NCBI GenBank assembly: GCA_019188255.1
Contig: JAETXT010000003.1
Coordinates: 2,604,001 to 2,668,000 of the forward strand
DNA: 64,000 nt
Origin: Verticillium longisporum
Lineage: Eukaryota > Ascomycota > Sordariomycetes > Glomerellales > Plectosphaerellaceae
Direction: 5' to 3'
Made by a program: the position numbers and the translations under genes. The notes under the pieces are model-generated. The model made no database searches. It saw only the letters and a list, made by a program, of their open reading frames with translations, and was not told the origin of the DNA. Within the stretch, counting starts at the first letter, position 1. Each line of letters begins with the position of its first letter. This document shows, one piece after another, positions 20,832 to 31,923 of the stretch.

Positions 20832-23800
20832 GGAGAAGAAGGTTGGCTTGCTGGAGATGATGTATTGCTGGATTTGAGGATCGTGTCAAAGAGGATATCA
20901 ATGTTGGACAACCTTGAGAATGCCACATCTACACATAATCTACTCAATATTCATTTCTCTCACGTGCTGTGCGTCTGCGTTTCTGCAGCTTGCGGTCATC
21001 TACTGGGCAGCCCAGTCTACCTTGGCACCTCCCGATAATCCAGTCATCCCCAACTCCGAGAACGTCGGATCGTGGGCAGGCTCGGACATGGCAAGAAATC
21101 GGCAATATATGTACATTATCAAGGATCATGTTCGGTGAGCCCCGATCAACGCCGATCTGGCAAAGAGAAACGCGTCGTCTCTCACAGCCGACGTTGCTTT
21201 CTCTTCGAATGCCTTCTCCTGCACACTTGGCAGTGGCTCTCCGAGCCCGAGGACGTGGGTGGCACGCTCTCTAGCATATATACAATGCTGAAGCTTGTGA
21301 CGGAAAAGCACAGGCTTCAAGAAACGAATAAACCCCAAGCAGCAAGACAAGCGACGGTTCATAATAAGCCCATGTTCGCGAGGCTTTACTCGACCTACAT
21401 CCCGGCAGAGCATCTACACGAACGGGAAGAAAGCCTCATGTATGCTAGCCGCCTCGATAGTACACCTTACTTACTGTTCCGTCATTTTAGCCATCTAAGG
21501 AGTAAAATCATGCTCGTCTTAATTCATGGTCGGCAAAAGTGCGGAAACCCTTGGATGACCCCGCGGTGACAGGCTGATGCGCAACTGAGGAGACAGACTC
21601 GGCTCCTCCCAACCGACAACGGTCCCAGCCCGCAATGGAGGAATGCAGAGTGATGTGGTAGCCTCAGCCCATTGGGTACCTACAGACAGGCGCCTGATGC
21701 CGAGCAGGTCGGATGGCTCTCGAACCCCCACCTCGACCCCGCGTCACGGCACGTCACGTCGCGTCCAGCCAACAGCGGGGTGCTGCGAGGTCTTTTTGGG
21801 CATTGGCCTATTTGCATGTGGTTTCCGAGCTGAATTCCCTCTTGGCGTAGGGTTCACATAGACCAGGCAGGAGAGCAATTTCGTTAGCCACTCCGGCATT
21901 TGTCCGATGGCCTGCGACAGTTATCCGTCGAGTTTTTTTTTCGTGCTAGGAGGGGTCCAACAAACACCAACATCCTGGTCTCAGGTCGAGCAGGAGGTCA
22001 ACAGAAACGGCTGTTCGCGTGGCGAGACAAGCAAAAGCGCAGTCAACAGACAGTGAAGCTTCGTAAAGTCAACTTTCTCAGGAGCTGACATTTCACCGAT
22101 CGTAGCCCGTAAGGACTCTCGCCCGCTGCGTGACGATGATTGACCCCTCTCGGCGGTGCCGACTCGTTGGCATGGTGGCCATCGACGCTTGTCGTGGTAA
22201 TGTGCGCAAGACATGGTCCCGGTGAGGTCTCTGTCCAATGAAAGGGTGCCATATGTATGGCAAGGTAAGGGCATACCTCATGGGGATGACTCGGGCATGA
22301 ACTAGAGATCACGGCAGAGGCGGGCGCTGCCGCGACCACGAGGCAAAGAAAGCGCATGGCCCACGCTATTTCTCTGGGCTGAAGCCGCAAAGCTCGAGCC
22401 TCGGACATCGCTTGTGTGGTTTCGGTAAGAATACCAGTGGCCGAGTTTATTGTACTGCGATCGCCCAGATCTTGCACTGGGCGTAGTTCATGATTCCCTC
22501 ATAGTGGAGGGTTCTTCGGAATGACTTCAATACATGTGACGAAACACTCCATGACTGCAGATCGCAATGGCCAACCCGAATGTCTGGCTGCGGGGGGGCG
22601 CATCGACGCGGGTTTTCCTCGGCGGCTAAGGTGATGATGGATGGGTGGCGGGCTGGAAGGTGGAAGGGACTCGGCGATGGGACCCCATTCCCACGAACCT
22701 TGCGTACTGTGAAGAGGTGGCTGCCCAATTCCAGGAGCCTAGCTCTGTTGTTTTCGGTGGCATGCAGAAGTGGCGCTCTAGACCAAGGCCAGACTTCGTC
22801 TTGGAAGCTTCCTCCTGCTTGAGCGACTGTTTGGGTGCCCGTCCCATGATCCCGGAGGCCATTTATCAGCACAGACAGGAAACAGTCATAAGACGCTGGC
22901 TAAGTGGTCCTGTTACCGACTTGGGCTGTATACCCGTGCCTCTCAGATGCACATGTGAACACCCATCAGAAAGACAGAATAAGCGAAGGGAAGGGACTTG
23001 GTTTGTTTTTATTAAAAAAAAAACAGTGACAATAAGGCCTTCATTAGAGGCTGGTTCACGAAACCCGGCGCGTACGGCGCCAGATGGAGAAATACGGCCC
23101 AGCGGATCGTGTGCGCACAACCAAAGCACTGTACAAAGTCGGCTGTTAGACGTCTCGTTCCGGCTCAGCGAATGACTGTCTCTGGGTTTTGCTTTTTGAC
23201 CAGCAGCGTCCTGCTCCAGGCGGTCGATACATGCTGACAAGTAGGCGTGTGTGTCAATTTGGTATCAGAGTATAAACCCCGAATCGATCTGAGAATGAGC
23301 GGCCTCTGAGATCCGAGCAGGGTGGGATAGACTGGAGCTAACGCACGAGGCTGTCTGTTCACATCAGCGGTTCCTCGGGATCAATGCTGGCAACGTTGGC
23401 GAGCTTATTGGCAGGCAAGTAAGTAGATGTCAGGGGTTCGGTATGCACATGTGGCTCGTTGACGTGCGCTTCCGAGCCAAAGCAGAGCAAAGAATCTTGT
23501 CGAAGCTCCAATGAGTTCCATCTTGGTTTCAGGATGTCCATCGATCGACCGGAGAAGTCGTTCCTGGAAGAATGGCATGCAGCCAGCCTTTCGTTATTGA
23601 AGCTCTCAGTCTAAGAGACAAATGGATTCGCGAATCTGGAAAGCCCGACTCTTGACAAGCCAACAATATTGACGGCGCTGTGGTTGCTCCGTGATGATCG
23701 CAACGAGCGCTTGGTTCTCGTCCTGAAGAAGCATGGCCGTCGAATGGCGGCGGGTCGGATGTAGGTGTCTGCTGGGTGAATGTGGACCGAGGTGAAATTG

Positions 23801-25310
23801 AATTTGATCAATAGAGGATCTCATCACCTGGGGGTGACACTAATGTTGAACGAATGGCCCGTAGATTTCCGAGGCAGACCTCCCAATTGTGCGCAGAGGG
23901 TCCAATGATTGATTGCCAGGCCAAGACCAGGACCAGGGCCCGCTGGGGACTCGGTAGGGTACTGTGCGGGGTATTCATTACCGTCCTTCGCGAACATTGA
24001 CGGCCCAATGTCCTATCTCTCCGACACGAGGTGGCCTCTCCAGACAAGGCGAAGTCCCTGTCTGTCTGGCCAGAAACTTGAAGCTCTAAAGAGCCTGGCA
24101 CCATTTTCGCCTAGTAGCCCTGGCAGAGCAAAAGGGGTCTTGAGCGGATGATGGCTGGAGCATTGACCTCGTTCGTTTTGGACACGTTAGTGATAACAAA
24201 GAGACATAAAAATGTGGCTTCCCGCGGAAAGTAATTTGGTATAGAGCAACGTCACGAGAGAAGGGACCTTCCTGTGGATTCATGTGTGGTCAGGCTTCCG
24301 AGGGAATCCGACGAACGAAATGTACTGTAGAGAAGCCATGAGGACAGTGTCGGTAGTCGTGGCACAACAATGAAGTTCTTGTAGGCCAAAAAACGAAATG
24401 GCTCTCCTGGCAGAACCTTGGTCCTGTTACTGGTGTACCCTAAGCCCATTCACTGAGGCAGTCTTCTGTAGTTTGTAGAAGGGTTTAACGATAAGTGAGT
24501 GCGCGCTTGAGAGATCAGCAACTGTGCTGCATCCGTTATTGTTGGTGGGTGACGCGAGATGTCTTGGAAGGAGATGCTCATCCGTGTCACCGCCACGCCC
24601 ATGCTTCTCGGAGGCCAAGACACTGTGTTGGGTCGGGCAGGGGGGGGAGGGGGACCAGTCTACCCACGACTTTTAAGTCCAGCGATGGCACTGACTATGG
24701 AAGTTGAGTGGGGTGAGGTTCTCTTGGGAAATCTGATCGTGCACAGTGCCTGAGGGACCACGAGGAAAGAACAACGACGCTATGGCAAGGTACCTCTTGG
24801 CAACTTCCATTTCGAGTGGGGTTCGGGATCGTGGGTGGCACGACCCTCGCCAGGTTGGCAGCTGCGACGTCTGTTCCGAGCACCTACTTCTTTTCTGGCT
24901 CCATACAGGCAGGTGAGAAGCCGGGAATGGGAAAGACCAAGTCAATGTGACATGCCAAAACAGTCCTGGCGTTGTGTAAGAAGGAAGAAAGGAGAAGGAG
25001 ATTGACAGGCGTCCGAGGCGGGAGCTTGAGAGAGTCGGCTCCCTACGGCACGCTGTTGCGGGCGGTCCTGCCAGCAGCAGCAGGGGTTGACACGTTCCAT
25101 TGGCGTGTAGAAACAAAGCCGTTATTTCAGTCGTTCGGGTTTAGGCTTAAGCTTGACCTTCGTTCGGCATGGGCTGGGTTGGTCCGTCCACCCGTCACCG
25201 CGCGATTTCAACCCACTGGGTCATCTTGCCAATCTCCAATCTCGCGGAAATCGCCTCGCCGCCAGCGCAGCGCAGTCCACGCCGAGCGAGTGGTTTGGAT
25301 GGTTGGCGTT

Positions 25311-25357
25311 GGCGGTGGTGGTGGTGGTGGTGATGCTGATGATGATGATGATGATGA
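25311..25357 (+). repeat. GGT/GAT trinucleotide microsatellite
   Basis: A run of GGT units changes into GAT units over about 47 bp. It lies in gene-free DNA, so it is not coding. Confidence 0.9.
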
Positions 25358-26900
25358 CGCGCCATCACGAATCTCCTCAAGCAAAAGATGAGATGGGATG
25401 AAGCGTGCCTAGGGGGGAAACAAGGCGACGATTCCTTTTGGTATTTTCGCGCGTGCGCGCGCACACGTCAACCATCCTCACTAGCCTCGCGGGAAAATGG
25501 CCACGCGCTTCCTATGCCATCGTCATCAAGGCACCGAGAGAGACTGGTGATGATGATGCGCCCTGGGCCTACAGAGGGTAGGTCCTCCAACCACAGCCAC
25601 CACAAGCCTGGCGTGGTGCATGCTGTCGGTCTGCTGCACCCCGGGCAACTGATGTGCATGCAGTCGACGTTCTGGCAAGCAAGCTTCAGGCATTGCGTGC
25701 CGCTCATCCCAAACTCCGGCAGGTCCTTCCACTTCCAGGTTGCAAGAAAAGTCAAGGTAAGATACTCCCAGCTAGGTACCTAACCTGATGGAATCCTACG
25801 TTGTTAGTAAGGTACCTAGGCTGTCTTGGTCTTCCATATCGAGATGGTTGCTGCTGGACTTTGCCTCAATACCAACGACGAAAGAGCTGAGGATGAAAGC
25901 ACCTTGCTGGCCCAATGGCTCACATCTCACTTCAACACATCACTTGCCCATGACGCTTCATCGCCCTCGGCCCAATAGCATCGCCACCACCCATGTATGT
26001 ACCTTGCTGCCAGAGGATGCGTGGATTGTCGAGCGCTATTCAGGTACTTCGTTACCACCTCCTTCAGCTTTTCGTGGCGTCCACCAGTCCTTCGTGATTC
26101 TCACCCCCCCAGAAAAACGATGGTCCACGGCTGTTTCCTGTCTCAGTCGAACGAAGGTGTGCTTGCGCGCTCGCTCTTACCGGATCGACTCTTTCGTAAC
26201 TGCCTGCTTGTCATACCCGAAGGGCTTCCGGCCCCTCCTGCTTCCACCACCCCTTGGCTCTTGGCTCTTGGCCCATGGCCCATGTCTGCCCCCCTTATCC
26301 CCTGTAATCGAGAGTAATGAATCGATGTGCCTCTCTTCCACTTTCACCTTCCACTCCACGCTACACCGCACCGTTCACCCCCTCTGGACAGGCGACTGGA
26401 AGGACCCCGGTTTTTTCCGTGGCTTAATCTTGCTCCTTCCCCCAAATCTCGTTGCTCACAAGTCGCTCGTTCGCTCGCGCCCCGGCCCGACAAACACCTC
26501 GCCTCGATTTTCTTCGTCTGTCCACTCACCCCCTTACTGACATTCTCTCCGGATTTCCTCGTCGTCGGTCACCACCTCCTCCTCCTTCCCCTATCAATCA
26601 GCTATCCCCGAAAACCAGGGATTTCTCCTGACGTTGTACGCCTGGCGAATCCGTGTTCCGACGCATCTCGAAGCATCGACCGCTCACCGATTTGGTCTCC
26701 CCTTCTCTCCCGTACAGCACTCACGCCTGCGTACTAGAACCAGTACCAGTACCAACATCTATCTGTACGCTTACCCAGCGCCAGTGCCAACCGTCTGCCC
26801 TCTGCTGCATTCTTGCTCCAGACGTCGCACCCAAGCCATATACGCCTTCTGCCCACCGACCGATCCTCTCTACCTCATCTTGATCAAGAGAGGGCCATCT

Positions 26901-27221
26901 GTAAGTGTTTCTTCTCGTACGTGCCAGGTTCACCCCCCGATCACGCCGGCGGCGGCGGCAGCAGTCCGAGCGACGCAAGGACCTGTACCTGGGCCTGGAC
27001 ATGACCACAAAGTAGCCCGTGGTCCGAGTGTCAGGTTTTCGCTGCACCTTCATCCACCACCTCCTTGTACCCGTCGCATCGCCCGGTTCTCTCCCGATCC
27101 CCACAATCATCCGCTGCCCATCTGCGACACTCACGTCCCAGACTTTTTCTCCCCCTTATTCTCATTACGCTCCCTTGCTTCTTTGTCGGCTCAAACTCGA
27201 TCACTGACTCGATATCATCAG
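26901..27221 (+). other. Possible 5'-UTR intron of the downstream gene
   Basis: A perfect GTAAGT donor at 26901 pairs with a CACTGAC branch-like motif and a CATCAG acceptor ending at 27221, 124 bp before the ATG at 27345. The segment lies in a C/T-rich leader. Support is by signal only; transcript data are needed. Confidence 0.4.
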
Positions 27222-27344
27222 AGAACACCAGCGCGCGACCGGTTGACCGTTGTCGCCTCCCACACGACGTCGACTCTCCCCTTCTCAAATAGCCGCACAG
27301 GATCCATCAATCATTAACCCCTCGCCACCAATATCGACGCGATC

Positions 27345-29085
27345 ATGTCCTACTACGAGAACAACCCCCAGCAATGGTCCAGCCCTGGCCAGAACAACTG
27401 GGAACACCAGGCGCCGCCTGCTTCGCGTGGTGGTCAGTCGATAATGATGCCGCATCGCCATCTTGGAACCCAGTTGACACTCTTCACCTGACAGCATCCG
27501 GCGGGCCCACGCCTCAGGACGACTTCGCCTTTTTCTACCAATTTGAGGGTGAGTCGGAGCACCCACAGACAGCTGTGAAGCCTGCGAGCATGTTGAATCG
27601 GTGCTCGCCGTCTCGACAAGTCGCTATGCGTGCTGCACGAAAGGACAGGTTGGCTAACGAAATGACAAAATCAGATGTCGCCCGAACCCTCACTGCCAGG
27701 CCTACTGAACTCGATCGCTTTGAGAACGTCTCCAAAAACAACAAGTCCTACGGAATGAGCGGTCGCCGTGAGTACCCATCCCCCGGCCCCAAGATGGGTG
27801 GAGGTCCTGGAGGTGGAAGGAAGTCGGTCGACTACAGTAAGTGGGCTCGTATCAGGCGGGCATCACCAATTTGCTTCGCCGCTGACACTCATCTTTCGTC
27901 AGATGGACGCATGTCTGCGGGTCCCGGATCTCGCCCTCACTCCGTCAACCAGTTCGATGATGCCCGAAACCATCCCAACTCGAACCTCCAGAACTTCTAC
28001 GCCACCCAGCGCCAGCAGTCTTCGCGCGGCTCCAACGAAGCGGAGCAGATGATGCAGGCGAAGAGACGGATGGCAGCTCAACGGGAGCGTGAGCTTCGCA
28101 ACCTCCACACGGAGCAGCAATACCAACGAAGTAGGCCACCCTCTGCAGTCTAAAGCACACGAGGCTTTCCAATGGCAAAAAAACACCCTTCAAAATAGAT
28201 AATTCAGGCCATGGGGTCAACACACTTTCCGGAGCTGTTTCTCCCCCTCATATCAAACATCGAAGATGCATTTTCTTGATATACAGTAAAGCAACGTCTG
28301 ACCGAGCATTCACGCTGACCACTTGTTTTATCTACAGATGTGCTGACCGACGTCAACTACAACGGCAACAGCAACGGTGCTACTCCAGCCCCCGCCACTC
28401 CCAGCAAACAAATGTCGGAGGAGGAGACCCGTGAGCTCATTGCTCGCCAGCGCAGTGCTTTGTATGGAGAAGGTCCTTTCGCCGATAAGGCGGGCTACAT
28501 TGACGAGACGGGCATCGTCCGCACCGGCAACCCTGGTCACAGCGGTCCTCCCAGCCTGCGTGGTGCCTCGCCGATGGGCTACGAGGGTGGCGCTGGCCCC
28601 TTCCGTGGCGGCCTGGCCGGTCCCAGCGATGCTTCTAGTCTGCGAGGCCAGTCCCCCATGGCCCAGGAGCTCCGCGGCAACCCCCCGCCGCACTCTGACG
28701 TCCACTCCGCGGCCTCAGCAGCTGATGCTGCCGCCCACGAGCAGGCCTCTCGCACTGGTAGCACGGCCAGCCCGCAGCCCAACACATCCAACAAGAATGC
28801 GTTTGACACGGCTGTCAGCCAGGCCGCTGCTCGCACCACCAACTCCTCTCCTGGCGGATCTTCGTCTCCCAGGCAGGAGGCCCCCAACGGGTCGAAGCCT
28901 AGTCAGCAGAGCGCATCAGTTGCTCCCATTGGTACTAGACCCTCGGCTGCGCCCGCCGCTGGGTCCGCCGCTTCCAAGCGTTCGACCACGCCGCTGGCCT
29001 CCCTGGAGGCTGGGGCCGCGGCAACGGTGTCTGGGGCCCGCAGTCGTCTGGTCTGGGTGCTACTTCAGCCAGTGTTTGGGGTTAA
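27345..29085 (+). CDS. Conserved fungal low-complexity protein, five exons; frame broken once near the end
   Basis: No named function recognised. Exons: 27345..27432, 27495..27548, 27675..27836, 27903..28130 and 28338..29085. All introns have GT-AG borders (GTCAGT, GTGAGT, GTAAGT, GTAGGC donors). The spliced N-terminus reads MSYYENNPQQWSSPGQNNW and joins to QDDFAFFYQFE. The middle contains SRPHSVNQFDDARNHP, a basic/coiled part (MQAKRRMAAQRERELRN) and ETRELIARQRSALYGEGPF; the rest is Ser/Pro/Ala-rich. At the end, the continuous frame runs to 29155 with unlikely sequence, whereas one frame over reads GNGVWGPQSSGLGATSASVWG and stops at 29085. One G appears missing near 29005-29009. About 426 residues after correction, divisible by three. 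Introns 2 and 3 are stop-free multiples of three. Confidence 0.82.
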
Positions 29086-30940
29086 GTATGCTTTTCGTGG
29101 ACATTTCTGCGTTTCTGGCCGCTCGTCGACCACAATAAGTACGGAACAGGCGTAAACAGGGTAGGGGTTCGACCACAACTGGTATGTTTCACATGGTCTT
29201 GCCTGGCGTTTCCTCACCACGGAGAACTCGACATATATCATTGGTGCGGCGGATCATGGGAGCGAGGGAATGCCTGGGCATTTGACACGGAGTTTCTTTC
29301 GCCACGACGGAGTTGCATTCTGCACGCTTATGGGGTCTGAATAAGTCTGCCGCAGGGATAAGGATGCATATTGCGAACGGGGTTCTCAACGGGGGCATGT
29401 TGCTGCCGTTAACGGATGCGATTCAGGATACCACAACGGAAGGTTCTGGCGCGTAACTGCAACAGCAGCGGAGCAAGGCGATGTTTTACTTTCGGGGAGC
29501 TATTCTTTCGCGTTGGAGCGAGGAAATGGGCATGGGGAGGGGGTTCAGGCGCGAAAAACGGCCTCTTGGGGCAACCTGCGATTGCTCGGAACGCATTACG
29601 GAAGGGCACGGGCATGACAGGGCTCGGACTCGGGATCTGCTTTTCACTTTCGACGGAGACATGGACGCAAAACACACGATACTAGACGTCGCCTCACATA
29701 CAGATCAGCGACGGGACCACGGGCTGACAAAACTCGACAAAAACAAAGGGGTGGGTTAACAGGATTTGGCGCGGTTTGGTGCTTGGGCGGTTTCCTTCTT
29801 CCTATAATGCTGGGTCCTCAGGGTTCTGAGGAAGGGTGTCAACACTTTTCTACTCATGTCCGGTGGAGAGTCTTCCTACAAACTGCCGGTATGAGTGTGC
29901 ATCGTGCGGTACTGGTAATACTGGGGCTGTGTCTTTCTATCGTTTTTGCGGTATTCTCTTTCTTTCTGCTTTCCGGGTCGGGCGCGTCTGTCTCTTCACC
30001 ACCACTAGTAGCGAGGTTCAATCGGGTTCGGGGGTGGGGAAAATTGTAGGGGCTTGCGCGAAACTTCCTGGGCTGCGAATCGGGGCTGGACTTGTTGGCG
30101 GGCAGATAGACGACGTCTTTTGCTGGTTTCTGGGGTTCCGGGCTGATTTTTTGGTATGGCGAAGATCTGTTCGAAGAAGGGACGGGGTCGTCGAATCTGG
30201 GGGCATATCTTGAGAGCTCGTAATGAAAACTGGCGTCCGCGGACTTGGTCATTTGCTCTCATGTGCTTGTTGTTTAACACTGAAAGAACACTTTCTACAT
30301 CCCCCATCTCCCACCATCACACATGCGTCTTGTCGTTCAAGCATCAAACGGTGCTGCGACCCGCCAACCCGGACGCGTCAGCCGCGCCTGCGCGTGCGGA
30401 GCCGTCCGCCTCCGGCCCGATCTGCGTCGCGGCGCGCGCCTTACATCCTTCCAGAAAGTGCAAACTCAAAATCCAAACCGCACATCAACTCTTGTCAATC
30501 GCAAATGCGGGCAAGCGCAGAGCGGGTCGTGCCGAATAGCCCTGTCGCGAGCGACGGATGTGGTAGAGTAATGTCTTGCCTTGTCTTCTCCTGTTCTCTC
30601 CCTTCGCCCACGGGTCGGCCAGTTCGATCGGTCAGCGACATTTACTCGGGGATCCCTTCCCTTGCCCGGTGTATCTGTATCGGATGCCGTGTTCGTGCCT
30701 TGTGCTTGAATCTGGTGGTTTAGCGAAGCGCTGTGAATCAATGGCAGAGTTGGCTACCTTACTTGCGCGTTCCCTCACACATGTGAGCGTAAGTGAATGA
30801 GAGGATAGGTAAAAGTTCAAAAAGGTATGCAGCTTGCTATGTGTACTGTCTTTCCAGACGCCTCGTGTATGTGTCGTCCATGTTCACAACAGGGAACATT
30901 GTGCCGCAAAATCGCCATGTGAATAAACGACTAGGTTCAT
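29086..30940. other. Convergent intergenic region, 1.9 kb
   Basis: The upstream gene runs into it from the left and the next gene from the right on the other strand, so it should contain both 3' ends. No coding signal, RNA gene or repeat recognised. Confidence 0.55.
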
Positions 30941-31923
30941 TCAGCTGCCCTTGAGAATCTTGATGCCCATATCCAGATCAAGGACATCGTCCACTTTGAG
31001 CGCCTTGCCTCCCCAGACGACGGTGCCACGCCCGTCCACGGCGAATGCGCCCGCCGTCTGCCACTTATTGCCCATCATTGTCGTCTCATTCTCGTCCTTT
31101 GCGCCGCGGGCCGATGCCGGTCCTTGAGTGAGGCCCCGGCCGTTGCTGGCCGTGTTGATTCGACCTAGTTTTCCCTTCGCCTCTGTCGGCGTGATGTCGT
31201 CTCTGCGCGAAGTTGCGCTTGGTCGCTTCATCGCCCCAGCGACCTTCTCGCCAAGCCAGCCGGTCTCTTTCCAACCCTGCACCTGGCTGCTGGGGTTGAA
31301 CATGTGCCAGACGGAGCATAATCCAAGACCCCATGCGGCGTAGATGGCGCGGTCCTCGTCAATGACCACCTCAACGTTCCATGCACCACCCATGAGGTCA
31401 AGCCACTTCTGGGTCGCCGCCTGTGACGAGTGAGAGACAGCCACGCATGCAATCTGGTGCTTGACCGAGATGGCGCGGAGAGCGAGGAACGTTTTTTGGG
31501 CAACTGGGAGGGTCTGTCAACGAAAATTATCTTGAACGATCATACGCCCGCTCGTGACTACGTACATGCGCATCCGACGCAGCGGAGAAAGACAAGGAGG
31601 ACAGGCCGCCCGCCGCCAAAGGTGAGTTTGCGGTCCCTGTCAAGCGGCGCCACGTCGCCTACTTTAGGACACACGACGGCCACAGGGACAGGCGGCGGGG
31701 GAGGTGTGAACCATGGCTGGACAGTGACGGGAATGGACTTCATCGACATCCAAGCCGGCCAGCCCCCATTGGTGTTGCCTTCGTCATACTCTGATGAATC
31801 GCCTCTCTTTCCCCTACTACTGCCCGGCTTTGGATCGTTTCCATCCCCAAAATTGAAGTCCAACGAGTTGCTTGGCAGCCCTACCTTTTTAAGGGCGAGC
31901 TTGGTCGTCAAGCTAGAAAACAT
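30941..31923 (-). CDS. AhpC/TSA-family thioredoxin-fold protein (peroxiredoxin-like)
   Basis: Thioredoxin-fold protein of the AhpC/TSA group of the PRXL2/AAED1 type; peroxide or disulfide chemistry is likely but unproven. Exons on the minus strand: 31566..31923 and 30941..31503, intron 31504..31565 (GTACGT donor, TTGAC branch, CCCAG acceptor), 306 residues. The redox motif is Cys-x-x-Cys in LLVFLRCVGCAFAQK, placed by the splice exactly as in relatives (LRHxxCxxC). Further family features: IACVAVSHSSQAATQKWL, a DEDRAIYAAWGLG segment and the C-terminal strand-turn AFAVDGRGTVVWGGKA. The N-terminal 70 residues are polar and of low complexity. The ATG at 31923 is chosen; the frame upstream opens only with a non-ATG codon. 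No targeting signal is obvious. Confidence 0.87.

Larger units (their letters stand above)
20706..27344. other. 6.6-kb gene-poor region
   Basis: No gene accepted on either strand. Open frames up to about 250 codons occur but translate to low-complexity, mutually overlapping sequences without domains. Composition changes along the stretch: 21-25 kb is mixed, with an A-run at about 23016, and from about 26 kb the plus strand is strongly C/T-rich. That looks like promoter and leader of the gene at 27345. A non-coding RNA or an unrecognised lineage-specific gene cannot be excluded. Confidence 0.5.

Noticed and set aside
25788..26540. 250-codon plus-strand frame
   Set aside because: Ser/Pro/Leu-rich translation of C/T-rich leader DNA, overlapping equally long frames in other phases.
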